Shown: positions 20,288 through 32,270, counted from the first letter of the stretch. The stretch: 64,000 bases of DNA from Cordia subcordata (GCA_028554755.1 JAPTOF010000032.1:1240001-1304000); one strand, 5' to 3'. Numbers and translations are program-made. Notes: generated by a model from the sequence alone, not told the origin.

Positions 20288-22271
20288 TTCCTCTTCATTT
20301 ACTTGAATAAGGATCTCCCCTTCTTCCTTTTGTCCATAGCAATCAAGTTTCCTTTCCACTTTAATCCCAAACTCATCTTCAATATTCAAAGTATCTTCAC
20401 TATGCTCATCCTCTCGGCCAAAGACTTCAAAGCAATTTTGTTGATTTATATTTGAGTCAAGTGTAGCCATAGGAGAGTTTGGCCGAGTAGTCTTCTTTTC
20501 CTTATTTGGAATGGAAATATCATTGCTCAAAACCTCAGAATTCTTCAATGGAGCTTGCTTTTTGCCCACAACTTGCCATTCTTGGCGAATTTTTGCTTCC
20601 TACCCATAATGATTTGTTTGACGATTTTGTTGTGTTTTTGGCTTCAAGGGGCAATTCTCCTCAACATGCCCTACCATTTTACAATGTATGCATTTGCTTG
20701 GCTTCCAAGCATATTCAACCTAAACTTTTGCTCTAGCACCATTCTTAAGTTTTGGAAAGACAGCATCCGGGAAATTACCTTCAAGGTCCACTTCAATGCA
20801 AACCCTAGCAAACTCCAAGTTCCTTCTAGAGTCCGTAAGTGCATCCATTTGAATAGGCTTACCAGTAAAAGAAGCAATATAACCAAGCCCTCTTTTGGAG
20901 TATAGACTCAATGGAACATCCCAAAGCTTAATCCAAATTGGAACTTTATTACATGATAGGTTCACAAACTCGAGATTGGGTTCCCATTTCCTTAACAACA
21001 ATGCCTATGGTTAACATGCCAAAGTTGTTGAAGGACTTTTTGGCAAATTTCTTTATTTTCAAACTTGAAGAGAAAGAGACCTTTTCCTTTAGTGTGTATG
21101 TCCACCTTACCAAATCTCTTCCAAGCAAACTCAACCATATTTTTTATTAAGAAAAAAGGTGGTGGAGCTCCTAAAAACTACCCAACTAAGCAATAACTCC
21201 AGAATTTATCACCCTCTTCATAAAGGTCATCCGGAGGATCAACCACTTCCCTCTTGCCTTCCACAATATTGTAAGCATGCTCTTCATCAAATTTAAGATT
21301 TGTATTTATATGCTCAGCAAAAACACCTCCCCAATCGGGTGAAGGATCATTTGGGGATGGTACATACTTGAATTTAAGTGGTTTGCGCCAAGCATTTTGC
21401 TGATTTTGTGCTTGAGCTTTGTTTTGCATATTGACTCCTTGTGCTTTTTGGATAGAATTGGAGCGAGCTGTGTTTTCTCCATGCTGCCTCTTCAAGACAT
21501 CATTCAAAGATGAAGAGCTGCCTTGAATGACATCCCCACCATTAGTTTGAGTATGAACTTGAAACCCCAGCTTTGGTGAGGAAGAAAGCTTCTGATTTGT
21601 ATCCAGATGACATGGCGCTTTGCTTGCAATGTTGGCTGCCACGTCTTTTCCATTAGGCTTTTGATTTGGCATGGTTTTACCATTTGAAACGTGTGCAAGT
21701 GGAGGGAAATTCTCAGCATTTTCACGTGGGCTAGCATACAAGGTTTTGAAATCTGAACTTAAAAGCTGACCACCTTTTTGAGTTGTCAAGTTTTCTTTAG
21801 AGAAGTCTAAAATAGTGCTGAGGTGATTAGGAGAGAGATGGTCGGGCCCATGTGTAAAGGTTCTATCCGGTCCTTGCACTTCAGCATTTCCATTGGACAA
21901 TAACCTTTCTTCCTCTTCTCTTTTTCCTCCATTTCCAACGGCTGAAACATGAATATGGGAGTTTGGAGAAAAAGGGAAAGTGATTTTGTGTTGGCAGCGA
22001 GGGGACACACAATTTCGGCCTTGGTTTTGCAATGGACATCAACTTCTTCCTCAAAGGAATGGCCATCTTCAAGTGCATCATAGACCTCTTTGAAAAACAA
22101 ACTTGATGTTGATTGAGCATCTTCATTTGAGTGAGATGAAGAGGCCGAATCAACCTCAGCTTTGGATGAAGAACCCGAGCAAGCTAGAGAGTATGCACCA
22201 ACATCTTGCTTCTTTGCCTTGAGCCGAGCGCTAGTACGAGTAGGAGGAGAGTTTCTCTTTTTCTTTCCCAT
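20288..22271 (-). pseudogene. E7 ORF1 (autonomous LINE ORF1 protein)
   Basis: ATG at 22271 gives MGKKKRNSPPTRTSARLKAK, the basic N-terminus of the family. A disordered Ser-, Asn- and Gln-rich region follows, with ENFPPLAHV near 21700. The DUF4283 core is spread over 21250-20760: Y-E-E-G-D-K-F-W-S-Y-C-L-V-G, the proline block, VPLSLYSKRGLGYIASFTG and LTDSRRNLEFARVCIEVDLE. The knuckle C-I-H-C-K-M-V-G-H-V-E-E-N-C is near 20650-20690. Breaks at about 22030, 21180, 21005 and 20720 leave it non-functional. The final codons lie at 15348-15424. Confidence 0.83.
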
Positions 22272-22298
22272 GAAATCAAGTGATTTGATGACAACACT

Positions 22299-23905
22299 TG
22301 CAAATGGAGTAGGGTTCACATTTGTCTTTTCCCTCCACAATTTTTTTTATTTGAAATTCAGCCACTCCTCTTTCCTTTCAACTCTAGAGTGTTGTTGGGG
22401 AGCATTGACTTTAGATGCATTTGGGCAAGAAGAAAGGTTATGCCCAACAATTTTACATGAAGAACACACAACGGGCTTCCAAGCATATTTGACTTCAATC
22501 TTTGCCCAATCTCCATTCCTAAGTTTCACAAAAGTAAAGTATGGGAGATTCTTTGAGAGCTCCATCTCCACACAAACTCGGGCAAATCCAATAAAGGTGC
22601 GGGATTCCGTCAGTTTGTCCATTTGAATGGGATTGCCAAGAGTGCTTGCCACATAACTAAGTCCTTTTCTCGTGATAAGGGAACATGGGACATTATGAAG
22701 CTTAATCCAAAGTGGGACTTTCTCCCAACTAAAATGCAAAAGCTGGGCATTTGAATCCCATCTTCTAAGCAAAAGGGGGCAATGATTCACGTGCCACATT
22801 TGCTCAAGGACTTGCTCACAATAGTTTTCGTTTTCAAATTTGAACACAAAGAGCCCATTTTCAGTGGATTTAATTTCAACCTTTCCATATATTCTCCAAT
22901 GGACATCAACCATTCTTCTAAGAAGGAAAAAGGGAGGGGATTTGTCAAGGAATTGACCAATAAGACAATGCTTGTAATAATCGTCACCTTCAAGATACAC
23001 ATCCTCGGGAGGAATAGCCCCAATAAAACCATTTTCTTCATAAGGTTCAATGAAATTAAGCTTAGTAGAAAGGGGCAGATTACCTACAAATGTGGCTTGC
23101 CAATCCTTTGGGGAGTTCCATGCAAGTGGAGGAGGAGACTTGAATTTCCTAGCTCAAGAGATGGTTGAGGAAAAAGCCTTGGAATACCATGATTTAAATG
23201 TGGAGATGCATTCTCTTGGCTTGAATTAACTCGTGATAGAGAGGGTAACTCATCAAAAAATGCTTGTGCTTGTGCATTCTTGTTCGGAGAGCTAGTTCCT
23301 TCTTGGCCGAGTTCCTTGGAGCAAATATTTTTTGAGGAAGAGCTGCTGTTCGTCCATGCATTATGGGGCAAAAAAGGGGCTGAAAAATGATTTTTTGAGG
23401 TGGCAATTGGGCTGCTGAACATGGGTGACTTGGCAGCCAAATCAGCACCATTAGATGAGTTGGCCGGAAAGAGAGGAGAACCAGCAAAATCACGTGATTT
23501 TGGGGGGAATTCAGCAACATGATTTTTGAGATTTGAAATATGTTGAACTTTTGGGCTGGCCAAGGCTGAAAGGGGGGGCTTAGCTGTCGAATTTGGACTG
23601 ATTTGACCAGCAAAAGGACTTTCATTTTCAGCAAAAGGAGCTGACCCATCAGGTGCAAAACATTGTCCAACGGGTAAAGACCTCAATTCAGCTTTATCTC
23701 TACCAGCATTTCTCATGGGGGATTTTGGTGCTTCATGAAGTGAGCTGGTAAAGGCAGCCATGGAAGCATTCCTCTCAAGCTCCAAAAGTTGTGATTTAGC
23801 TCCTTTCTCATCACTTTTCCTTAGATTTTCCAAGGGCGGCATTTCAAGATTAGCAAAGTCTTTATTAGAAGAAGGAGAAGAGAGATTGGAAGCCATTGAC
23901 GAGCA
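22299..23905 (-). pseudogene. E6 ORF1, central part (DUF4283 and zinc knuckle)
   Basis: Middle of the half-LINE E6 ORF1 between insertions E7 and E11. The open piece 23896-23084 is a long Ser-, Pro- and Ala-rich disordered region (E-M-P-P-L-E-N near its start, A-E-F-P-P-K later). The piece 23000-22347 holds the DUF4283 core: GQFLDKSPPFFLLRRMVDV, LEQMWHVNHCPLLLRRW, VPCSLITRKGLSYVASTLG and LTESRTFIGFARVCVEMEL. The knuckle C-S-S-C-K-I-V-G-H-N-L-S-S-C is near 22440-22475. A frameshift lies near 23060. Confidence 0.85.
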
Positions 23906-23919
23906 AGAGAGGTATTTGA
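23906..23919. repeat. Target-site duplication of LINE E11 (mate at 29627-29640)
   Basis: AGAGAGGTATTTGA precedes the 5' end of E11 and follows its poly(A) at 29627-29640. The copies are identical over 14 bases. The site lies in ORF1 of E6. Confidence 0.88.
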
Positions 23920-23962
23920 TTCACACATCCCAACCCATCCCTTTGCCCTTCCCCTTGGATCC

Positions 23963-25985
23963 ATGGGAAAGAAAAAGAAGAGCTCATCTCCGTCAAGGCA
24001 AAGTGCAAGAATACTTGCAAAAAAACAAGTGCTGGATGGTTCTTCAAAAGCTCCTTCGGGCAAGAATCTCAATGAGGAGGTGGATTTAGCCTCTTCTTCC
24101 TCTTCTTTTGAGAGAGAAGATGCCTCATCCACCTCTAGCAAGGAATTCAAAGAAGTTTTTGAAGCACTTGAATCAGGCTGCACTTATAAAGATCATATAA
24201 AAGCTCAAAATAGAGCAAAGGCCGAGTTGGTTTGTAGTCTCACCCATAAATCTCGATCTCGCTCCCCTCCCACTCCTTGTTCAAGAATGGGTTCAAGCCA
24301 TTGTTCTACCGAAATGGATCTTGAAGCATCAACCGAGCTGGAGTTCAAACCTAGCAAGAAGGAAAACTCTATAGCATGTGAGATTTTAGCCGAAAAGGAG
24401 GATGGAAAAAACGAGCAGTCTTTACCCGATGGTCCTAGGGCATTGCATGGACCGGTTAATAGGCTTATGTCTGAAAATGCTGAACCATTTACTGTGCATG
24501 GCAGCAATGCTTTGGCCTCATCCAACCACATTTCGATAGCACATAACAGCCCTTGGATTTCAAAAGATAACACTCGGCCCAGCTTAGAGGATTTCCCTCC
24601 ACTTCTGCCAAGTAAGCAAAATGACGTGGCTACCAACTTAGAAGGAAATCCCACTCAGCCAAGGAGCACAAGTCAGCACCTCTCACACTTCAACTCAAAT
24701 GTTCCACGATCTGAAGCTTCCCTTGCCAAGGACAACCATTTCTCTTTGGGTACTGATCTTGGCAAGCAAAATAATAGCAAAGCCAACGTGCTCCAACAAA
24801 AAGCAAGGGCTCTCAACCACCAAAATGCATGGACAAAGCCACCTAAACTAAGGTATGAACCCTCCACAAATTCCCCTACTCTTGATTGGGGAGGTGTTTT
24901 TGCTGAACATAGGCTACCAATCTCAAATTTGATGAAATGCATGAGTTTAACATTGTTGATGGGAAAAGAGAGGCTGCTGACCCCCCGGAAGATCTTTATG
25001 ATGAAGGAGATTGTTTTTGGTCACATTGTCTTGTGGGACAATTCTTAGGTGCCCCCCCACCATTCTTCCTCATTAGAAACATGGTTGAGTTTGCATGGAA
25101 GAAATTTGGCAAAATTGATATTCACACCAAAGGAAAGGGCCTTTTGTTTTCAAATTTGAGAAAGAGGAATTTTGTCAAAAAGTCCTCCAACAACTATGGC
25201 ATGTTAATCATAGACCACTTTTGTTGAGGAAATGGGAACCTAATCTTGAATTCATCAATGTGGCCAGCAATAAAGTTCCCATTTGGGTGAAACTTTGGAA
25301 CGTTCCAATGAGCCTTTACTCCAAAAGAGGACTTGGTTATGTTGCTTCATTCATTGGTAACCCAATCCAAATGGATGCTCTTACCGACTCAAGAAGGAAC
25401 CTTGAATTTGCTCGAATTTGTGTTGAAGTTGACTTGGAAGGTAGCCTTCCAAATGTCATTTTCCCAAAACTCCGAAATGGCTCAAGAGCAAGGGTGGATG
25501 TTGAATATGCATGGAAACCAAGCAAGTGCGCCCATTGCAAAATGGTTGGGCATGTTGAAGGGAATTGCCTTTTGAAGACTAATTTACATTCCAGCAAGCA
25601 GCCCCAAATGCATTCCACTAGGCACAATCCAAAGATCCATAATGAATGGCAAGTTGTGGGCAAGAAACAAAGTCCATTGAAGGACCCAAAGCCAAGTAAA
25701 GAGCCGCTTGAGAACGATAATGTCACAAAAGCTATGGAAGACAGCATTCGGCCTTCAAGTCCCAAGGTTAACCTTGATCCATCATGCTCCCATAATGTCA
25801 ACTCTAATCCTTTTGGAATACTTGACCATGCTGATGGAAATGAAAATGAGGGTCAAAATCAACTTAAGCATGAGGGGAATGGGGATAAGGTTGAAGGAAG
25901 CAGCCCTAATTCACAAGTAAATCAATATCCGAGGATTGATGATCCCCCCCTACTGCCTTATGAATTTTTGCTCGTGGAACATTAG
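23963..25985 (+). pseudogene. E11 ORF1 (DUF4283 and CCHC protein)
   Basis: The start at 23963 gives MGKKKKSSSPSRQSARILAK. A Ser-rich region with repeated acidic stretches follows (one frame to 24910), with LEDFPPLLPSKQ near 24590. The DUF4283 core in the next pieces has GQFLGAPPPFFLIRNMVEFAW, VPMSLYSKRGLGYVASFIG and LTDSRRNLEFARICVEVDLE. The knuckle C-A-H-C-K-M-V-G-H-V-E-G-N-C is near 25530-25570. Frameshifts lie at about 24905, 25140-25210 and in a run of eight C at 25943-25950. The last shifts the frame so that ORF1 misses its normal TGA at the ATGA junction and ends at 25985. Confidence 0.88.
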
Positions 25986-28900
25986 GGGTCTCAATTCCCC
26001 TAATAAACAAAAAGAAGTTAGGTTGCTGATCACAAAACATCACTTGGATTTCTTTTGCCTTTTGGAGAATAAAGTTGTGGGAAATGATAGCATCAACCAT
26101 ATTAGTTCCCGTTTGACAATCTTGGCTTTGAAAATTATTTGGATGAGTTGACCAAAGGGAGAATTTGGCTGTTTTGGAGGAAGAACATCCAAGCTACTTA
26201 TATTGATTCTTGTGAACAAGGCCTTCTTTTCAATTTTGATGACCACCTTCACAAGTCTATTTTTGTTGCCTTTGTCTATGGTAGCAATGAAGCCTCTAAA
26301 AGAAGCATTCTTTGGAGCAAGCTTGAACTTTGGTGCTCTTGGTATCTTAATAGTGATTTTTGCATTATAGGTGATTTCAATGAAGTCTTGCAAAGTGGAG
26401 ACAAATCTAGCACATCAACCATTCCGAGAAGTGCTAAAGACTTTATTAGATTGGTAGCTAAAGCAAACTTGGAAGAAGCTAAAACTCATGGTCCCCACTT
26501 CACTTGGACAAACAAGAGTAATGAATTAAACTTCTTGGCAAGCAAGATCAATAGGGCATTGGTGAACGCAAACTGGATTCAAAACTATCAACACTCTCTC
26601 CTTTTGGTGGATAATCCGGGCATTTCCGACCATTGCCCTCTCATCATGCACTCTTGTAAGTCTTGGGAATCTTCCCCTAAACCTTTTAAATTCTACAATG
26701 CATGGACTTCTCATTCGGATTTCTTGAAGATTGTGGATGAACATTAGAGTACACGGGTTTTGGTACCCCAATGTTCAAACTCTTTCAAAAGCAAAAACTT
26801 CTCAAGAAAGCTCTCAAATTGTTTGATAAAAGACATTTTGCTTGTATTCGAACACCATCAAGGAGCTTGGGAGGAGCTTTGTGCTGTCCAAAATGCCCTC
26901 TATAATGGTGAACACAACAACTATATTTTGGACAAGGAAAGAAGCATTTTGACTAAATTGGAAGAGCTTGAAAGCTCATTTAAATCCATGCTCATTCAAA
27001 AATCCAGAATTGATTGGATCAAAGAAGGTGATTCAAACTCAAAATTTTTCCACAATATGGTACGGCAACGCAGTACAAAAACTCCATCAAAGCACTCAAA
27101 AATGAGAATGGGCAACTTCTTTTGGAGGATTATGAAGTGAAAGAGGAAATCATTGGTTACTATAAAAATCTCCTTGGCACTAGATCCTACTCTCATGTTC
27201 ATGTGGATTTTTTAAAGGAGATCATTGGAAGACAAATTGATGAAGAATTTCCTGCCAGCACTATTGCACCCATCACAAGAGAGGAAATCAAATCCACACT
27301 CTTCTCCCTTAATCCCAACAAAAGCCCGGGTCCCGATGGCTACACTTCCCATTTCTATAAGGTTGCTTGGGAGATTGTTCGAGAAGATGTTATTAGTGCA
27401 ATCAGCTCTTTCTTTGAATTTTGCAAGCTTCTCAAGGAGGTAAACTCTACCATTATCACCCTTGTGCCTAAAGTCCCCAACCCCGCTATGGTCAAAGACT
27501 TTAGACCCATTTCTTGTTGCAATACAATCTATAAATGCATCTCCAAGATCATTGCAAATATACTTAAACTTTGCTTGCCACAAATTATTTCATGGAACCA
27601 ATCAGCATTCATCAAAAATAGACTTATCCATGAAAACATTCTTATTGCTCATGACATTTTGAGAGGTTACTCAAGAAGGCATATTTCACCGAGATGCTCC
27701 ATCAAAGTGGATATCATGAAAGCTTTTGATTCTCTTAATTGAAACTTCATAGAATCCACTCTCCTTGCTTTTGGCTTCCTAAGAAGATTGGTTGACTGGA
27801 TTATGGTTTGTGTTTCTACCCCAAGCTTCTCTGTTGCTATTAATGGTGGGTTGGAAGGCTTCTTCTTTGGTGCAAATGGTATTAGACAAGGTGACCCCAT
27901 CTCTCCATATATATTTGTTCTTTGCATGGAGGTTCTTTCTTGTCTTCTTAATGGGCTGGACAGCAAGCTTGGCTTTCATTTTCATCCAAAATGTGGGTGC
28001 TTAAAGCTTAACCATCTTTGCTTTATGGATGACCTTTTATCTTTTGCAAAGGGACTTTAAATCCATTGAATGCATTATGGGTATTTTGGAAACTTTCTCA
28101 AGTATTTCTGGGCTGAAAATCAACAACTCAAAAGTGTGATCTTCTTTGGTGGAGTTAGCAATGATATTAAACTCGCTATCTTGGAGCGAGTTGGGTTTCA
28201 AGAAGGTGAGCTACCAATACGTTACTTGGGCATCCTCTTGTCTCAAGAAAGCTTAGAAAAGCTGATTGCTTACCTCTTTTTGAGAAAATTTCAGCAAGGA
28301 TTAATACTTGGTGCAATTATTGGCTCTCTTTTGCGGGAAGACTTGTCTTGATCAAATCCACACTCACTCAAATTTGTGCTTTCTGGGTAAGTGCCACCCT
28401 CCTCCCCAAAAACATTGTGTCATCCATTGAATCAAAATTCAAAGCATTTTTATGAAGAGGAACTGGTCCTAAAGTTGCTTGGAGGGATCTTTGCCTCCCA
28501 TTTCATGAAGGGGGACTTGGGATTCGTAAAATTGATGAAATCAACAAAGTTTTCTTGCTGAAAACTTTTTGGAGGATGTATACTGAAAAGAGCACACTTT
28601 GGAGCCAATGGATTCACTCAAATTATATCAAAAACTCCTCAATTTGGACCATGCAAGGCCCCAAGGATGCTGGTTGGATTATTAAGGCACTTTTGAATTG
28701 CCGGGCTGAGGCAAAGAGATTCATTCAACACAACATTGGCAATGGGGCTAATACTTTCTTTTGGATTGATAATTGGCATAAGGAGGGCTCCCTCTTACAA
28801 TTTTGGAGCAACACACTCCCAAATCCGCCCCTCCTTGCAAAGGTTAGTGATATTTTCGCAAATGGTAGATGGAATTGGCCAATTCACCTTTCTCATGTTG

Positions 28901-29535
28901 AAAGCCCAAGCTTTGTAATAAATGACACTAGCTTTGATAAGATTGGCTGGAATCTCTCACCCAATGAGGAGTTCACCTTCAAGCACACTTGGGTGCACAT
29001 TAGAAGGAAGGGAGACAACTTTGAGAGCCATAACATTATTTGGCACAAAAAGCACACTCCAAGACATAGTTTCATCGTTTGGCTTGCTTTCCTCGATCGT
29101 CTAAATACAAAATTCAGATTGCTTCATTGGGGATTTAACATCAACCCTACATGCATCTTTTGCTTTATGGGTTGTGAAAGGAGAGACCATCTCTTCTTTG
29201 AATGTTGCTTTACTAGGAGAATTTGGAGAAAAGGCCTTCGCATCTCTCTTGTCCCGGAGAATCTGATTTCTTGGAATGAAATCACTTCTTATATCACTCC
29301 TTTTGCACATGAAAAGCATTTGAAGGCTACCATCATAAAGCACCTATTTGGAGCAGCCATCTATCACATTTGGAAGGAAAGAAATCAGCGACTCTTTCAA
29401 AATGAAGCCAAGACTGAGGAGTACATTTTTAGTTCTATCTTTAATGAAGTTAGAGTTAAGCTTACTTGCTGTAGAAAATTTACTCCCTCCCCCTTGAACA
29501 AAACACTTTGTAAATTGTGGAGGCTTGATTCCTAG
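25960..29535 (+). pseudogene. E11 ORF2: endonuclease-RT-zf-RVT polyprotein
   Basis: The start at 25960 opens M-N-F-C-S-W-N-I-R-G-like sequence (here with C-S-W read as C-S-W through ctcgtgg, giving L-V-E in the ORF1 frame). Endonuclease blocks IGDFNEVLQSGDKSS and ISDHCPLIMHSCK are clear, and the RT has NPNKSPGPDGYTSHFYK and RQGDPISPY. The active-site box reads F-M-D-D at 28022-28033 instead of FADD. The zf-RVT segment C-I-F-C-F-M-G-C-E-R-R-D-H-L-F-F-E-C-C is near 29150-29205. It ends LCKLWRLDS at 29535. At least eight frame breaks or stops are present (for example 26130, 26747, 27075, 27742, 28060, 28240, 28455). The copy is dead. Confidence 0.88.
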
Positions 29536-29640
29536 AGCCTCCTTCTTTCCACCACTCTTTTGTTTGTACTTGTACATTCTCTTTGATTTGTGAAATACAA
29601 TTACTTTCTTGCTCCGCAAAAAAAAAAGAGAGGTATTTGA

Positions 29641-30065
29641 CAAGTTGAGCTTTAGATACATTGTATTTCTCTTCCAAAAGCTTGCCCAAGTAAATCGAAT
29701 TTGTGCATTCCTTCTTAGCTCGTTCTATTTTCTCTTCCAAAGAGAGATACAAATAATCCTTATGAGTTTGTGGAGAAGGAGATGAAGGATTAAATCCCAT
29801 ATTCCTAGCTGATTCGCATGCCATGGATCTTATGCTTGAGTTGGTTGAGTAACCTTCTTCTTCCAAGAAAGCTGAAGATGAGTGTTCAACCAAGGGAATT
29901 GAGCTTTTGGTAATATCAGCAAAATTTCCTTCAATTTCAGCATGTTTCCTTCAAAATCAGCATGTTTCCATGCGATATTTCTTCATAAGACTCCAAAAGC
30001 TTAGCTTTTATGGCTTTGATTCTAGCACTCTTACGAGAAGAAGTGTGATTCTTCTTCTTTGGCAT
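29641..30065 (-). pseudogene. E6 ORF1, N-terminal part
   Basis: ATG at 30065 opens MPKKKNHTSSRKSARIKAIK, the basic start shared with E3. A stretch rich in Glu and Ser follows, with a Glu/Lys region (EEKIERAKKECTN) that could form a short coiled coil before the frame reaches the E11 insertion. Bases 29930-29960 contain a short direct duplication (TTTCCTTCAAAATCAGCATG-like) that disturbs the frame. The part upstream, 30066-30193, is the CU-rich 5' UTR. Confidence 0.7.
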
Positions 30066-30157
30066 GATTGAAGTTGAGTTATGAAGATGAATTTTGGTGG
30101 GAAAGTGGAGAAATTCTAGAGAGAAGGCATAGCATTTTTCTAGAGAGAGAAAAGTAT

Positions 30158-32111
30158 TTACTTACTACTCTTGGAGACTCCTTCCGATATTAACTTCTCA
30201 TCCAAAGTTGACTTTTCAGCATGTTGCAATGCACCATCTTCAAAATTCTTCCCTTGATCAAAAACCTCAAAATGATTAGAATGAACCATTTTGGAGCTTG
30301 AGGGGTCAATCATAATCTTGGGAGAAGGAGGAAGAGGCTGGGAAGAAATGTCCTTGTTTTTAGAAGACAAATCAGCAACCGTAGGCTCCTTAGAGGTGTT
30401 CTCCAAGGGTCTTGTTTCTTGCCAACAATTTGCCATTCATAGTGAACTTTGGGGTGTTGCTTGGAAGCTTGCTTTTGGGGTTGAGGCTTTAAAGGGCAAG
30501 ATTCTTCAATATGACCAACCATTTTGCATAAGAAGCACTTCTTTGGTTTCCATGCATACTCAACTCCAACCTTTGCTTTAGAGTCATTTCTTAATTTTGG
30601 GAAGATGACATCTAGAAGATTACTCTCCAAATCAACTTCAATGCACACTCTAGCAAACTCTAAGTTTCTCCTTGAATCCATAAGTGCATCCATTTGGAGT
30701 GGTTTCCCAATGAAGGATGCTATATAACCAGGTCCTCTTTTGGAGTAAAGGCATATTGGGACATCCCATAATTTAACCCAAATAGGGACTTTTTTGCATG
30801 AGAGATTAACAAATTCCAGATTTGGTTCCCACTTTCTCAAAAGAAGAGGCCTGTGATTAACATGCCAAAGTTGTTGGAGAATCTTTTGGCAAAATTCCTC
30901 CTTTTCAAATTTAAAGATAAAAAGACCTTTTCCTTTAGTATGAATATCAACTTTGCCAAACTTCTTCCAAGCAAAATCAACCATGTTCTTGATTAGGAAG
31001 TAAGGTGGGGGGGGGGGCACCTGAAAATTGTCCAACTAAGCAATGGTTTCAAAATTTATCCCCATCATCATATAAGTCCTCAGGCGGATTAGCAACTTCT
31101 CTAATACCATCAACCACATTAAAAGCATGCTCTTCTTCAAATTTTAAATTGGTATGCATATGCTCTGCAAATACTCCACCCTCATCAGAGGAAGGTTCAT
31201 TCATTTGGAGAAGGAACATACCTTAGTTTTAGAGGTTTTTTTCCTAGCATTGGATTGGCTGGATGTTTGGTGGAAGACCCGGCCTTGAACATTGCTTGCC
31301 TTGGAGTTGTGTTCTTGCTTTGCATAGCTTGGAAGTGTTTTTGCCTAGGGCACGTTTTGGAGGGAGGGGTTTGCTTGCATGGCAGCCATGTCGTTTAATG
31401 AAGAGGGCTGACTTGGCATTAGTAGGTCAACCAAGCATTTGAAAGTTGAGTTTTCAAGAGGAGGGAAAACTTCAAGTGACTCACATGCTTCATGCCCAAT
31501 GTCACATGGATCAGATTTTGAGTGAGCTTGACTTGGATGAGTTGTCAAGATTTGTTTGGAGTGGGCTGAAAAGGTGCTGCCAAGCTTCTTTGTTCTAGGT
31601 AATACACAGGAACATTACGATTAACTGGGAGTTGTTGACCAGCGGGTAAAGAGTAATCAGACAAGTCTTCTTCTTCCTTGTTCAAAACACCATGGTCGAT
31701 AGAGGAAGAATGACAAGAAGTTGGGGAGTGAAAGAGGTGCAGTGTGAGCTCCATTTCCACTTTTTTTTTGTGCAGACCAATATCAATTTTAGATGTAGGA
31801 GAGGGAGAGAATCTTGAGTGAGATGTGCAAGAAAGCTTTCGAATCAAATCATCCTTAGCTTTGGATTGAGCATCGAGGTGTTCTTTGTATGTATGACCAG
31901 ATTCAAGTGCTTTAAACACCTCCTTAAATTCTTTGCTAGAGGTGGATGTAACATCTTCCCTCTCAAGGGGAGAAGAAGAAGAGGCCGAATCCACCTCATT
32001 GAGAGTATCCTTAGAGGAAATGGCTTTTGGAGAGCTATCAAACGTTTGCTTTTTTTCAAGAATTCTTGCACTTTGCCTTGAAGAAGTCGAAACTTTCTTC
32101 TTCTTTCCCAT
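30158..32111 (-). pseudogene. E5 ORF1 (autonomous LINE ORF1 protein)
   Basis: ATG at 32111 gives MGKKKKVSTSSRQSARILEK. A Ser-rich region follows (to 31545), with LEVFPPLENSTF near 31460. The DUF4283 core (31035-30560) has FLIKNMVDFAWKKFGKVDI, LQQLWHVNHRPLLLRKW, VPICLYSKRGPGYIASFIG and MDSRRNLEFARVCIEVDLE. The knuckle C-F-L-C-K-M-V-G-H-I-E-E-S-C is near 30500-30545. Breaks include about 31545, a run of ten G at about 31008-31017 in the proline block, and about 30430. True E5 sequence ends at 30212 and continues at 8561. Bases 30158-30193 belong to E6 and only happen to stay open. Confidence 0.83.
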
Positions 32112-32165
32112 GAAATCAAGCAATTGGAGGAGGCAAAAGGACAAGTATGGAAGAGTGTTTAGGGT

Positions 32166-32270
32166 TTAGTGTTTGGGTTTTGATGGAAGAAGGTTTGTAT
32201 GGTGGTGGCGTGTGGAGGAGAGGTAGTGGCTGGCTGCAAAAAGTTTAGAGAGAAGGAGAAGAGATTTCAT
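32166..32270 (-). promoter_or_regulatory. E5 5' UTR with upstream ORF (34 codons)
   Basis: The 5'-terminal motif CTTTCTCTCTCTACCATG ends in an ATG that opens a 34-codon frame beginning MKSLLLLSKL, 55 bases before the ORF1 start. The same position and N-terminal pattern occur in E12, E16 and E21. It could lower or modulate ORF1 translation, or mark an internal promoter region as in other L1 5' UTRs. Neither role can be shown from sequence. Confidence 0.5.

Larger units (their letters stand above)
9134..22281 (-). mobile_element. E7: minus-strand LINE inside E6, itself split by E8 and E9
   Basis: Bounded by a 17-bp duplication. Without E8 and E9 it is about 5.7 kb, essentially the whole coding part of a LINE: ORF1 22271-20288 (with its tail near 15350-15424), ORF2 15347-13492 and 10917-9206, a 3' UTR, and the tail (T-run 9133-9144). 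Only about ten bases of 5' UTR remain before the ORF1 start, so reverse transcription stopped just short of the 5' end. Its 3' end reads CTTTTCTCGC before the A-run, a variant of the family terminus. Confidence 0.87.
23920..29626 (+). mobile_element. E11: nearly full-length plus-strand LINE (5.7 kb)
   Basis: Bounded by a 14-bp duplication. It contains about 43 bases of 5' UTR, ORF1 from 23963, ORF2 from 25960 to 29535, a 3' UTR with TGTACTTGTACA, the terminus CTTGCTCCGC and the poly(A) at 29618-29627. The CTTTCTCTCTCTACCATG motif of intact 5' ends is absent, so about 130 bases are missing compared with E21, its closest full-length relative here. Confidence 0.92.
8564..30193 (-). mobile_element. 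E6: ORF1-only half-LINE carrying two nested LINEs
   Basis: Bounded by the 18-bp duplication AACTTCTCATCCAAAGTT (8546-8563 and 30194-30211). Removing E7 (9134-22281) and E11 (23920-29626) leaves an element of about 2.8 kb. Sense order: 5' UTR from 30193, ORF1 from 30065 through 29641, then 23905-22299, then 9133-8828, a 3' UTR with hairpin, and poly(A) at 8562-8573 (seen as T). No ORF2 sequence belongs to it. It ends in CTCACTTAATCCGC and the A-run. Confidence 0.88.

Noticed and set aside
15410..20300. GATCATCAT before the E9 T-run and CCTCTTCAT after its 5' end as a target-site duplication
   Set aside because: Too few matching bases compared with the exact 14-18 bp duplications elsewhere, so I leave E9 without a proven duplication.
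24000..24900. Ser-rich N-terminal part of ORF1 as a host SR-type or nuclear protein
   Set aside because: It is contiguous with DUF4283, a zinc knuckle and ORF2 of the same element, and similar regions occur in all other copies.
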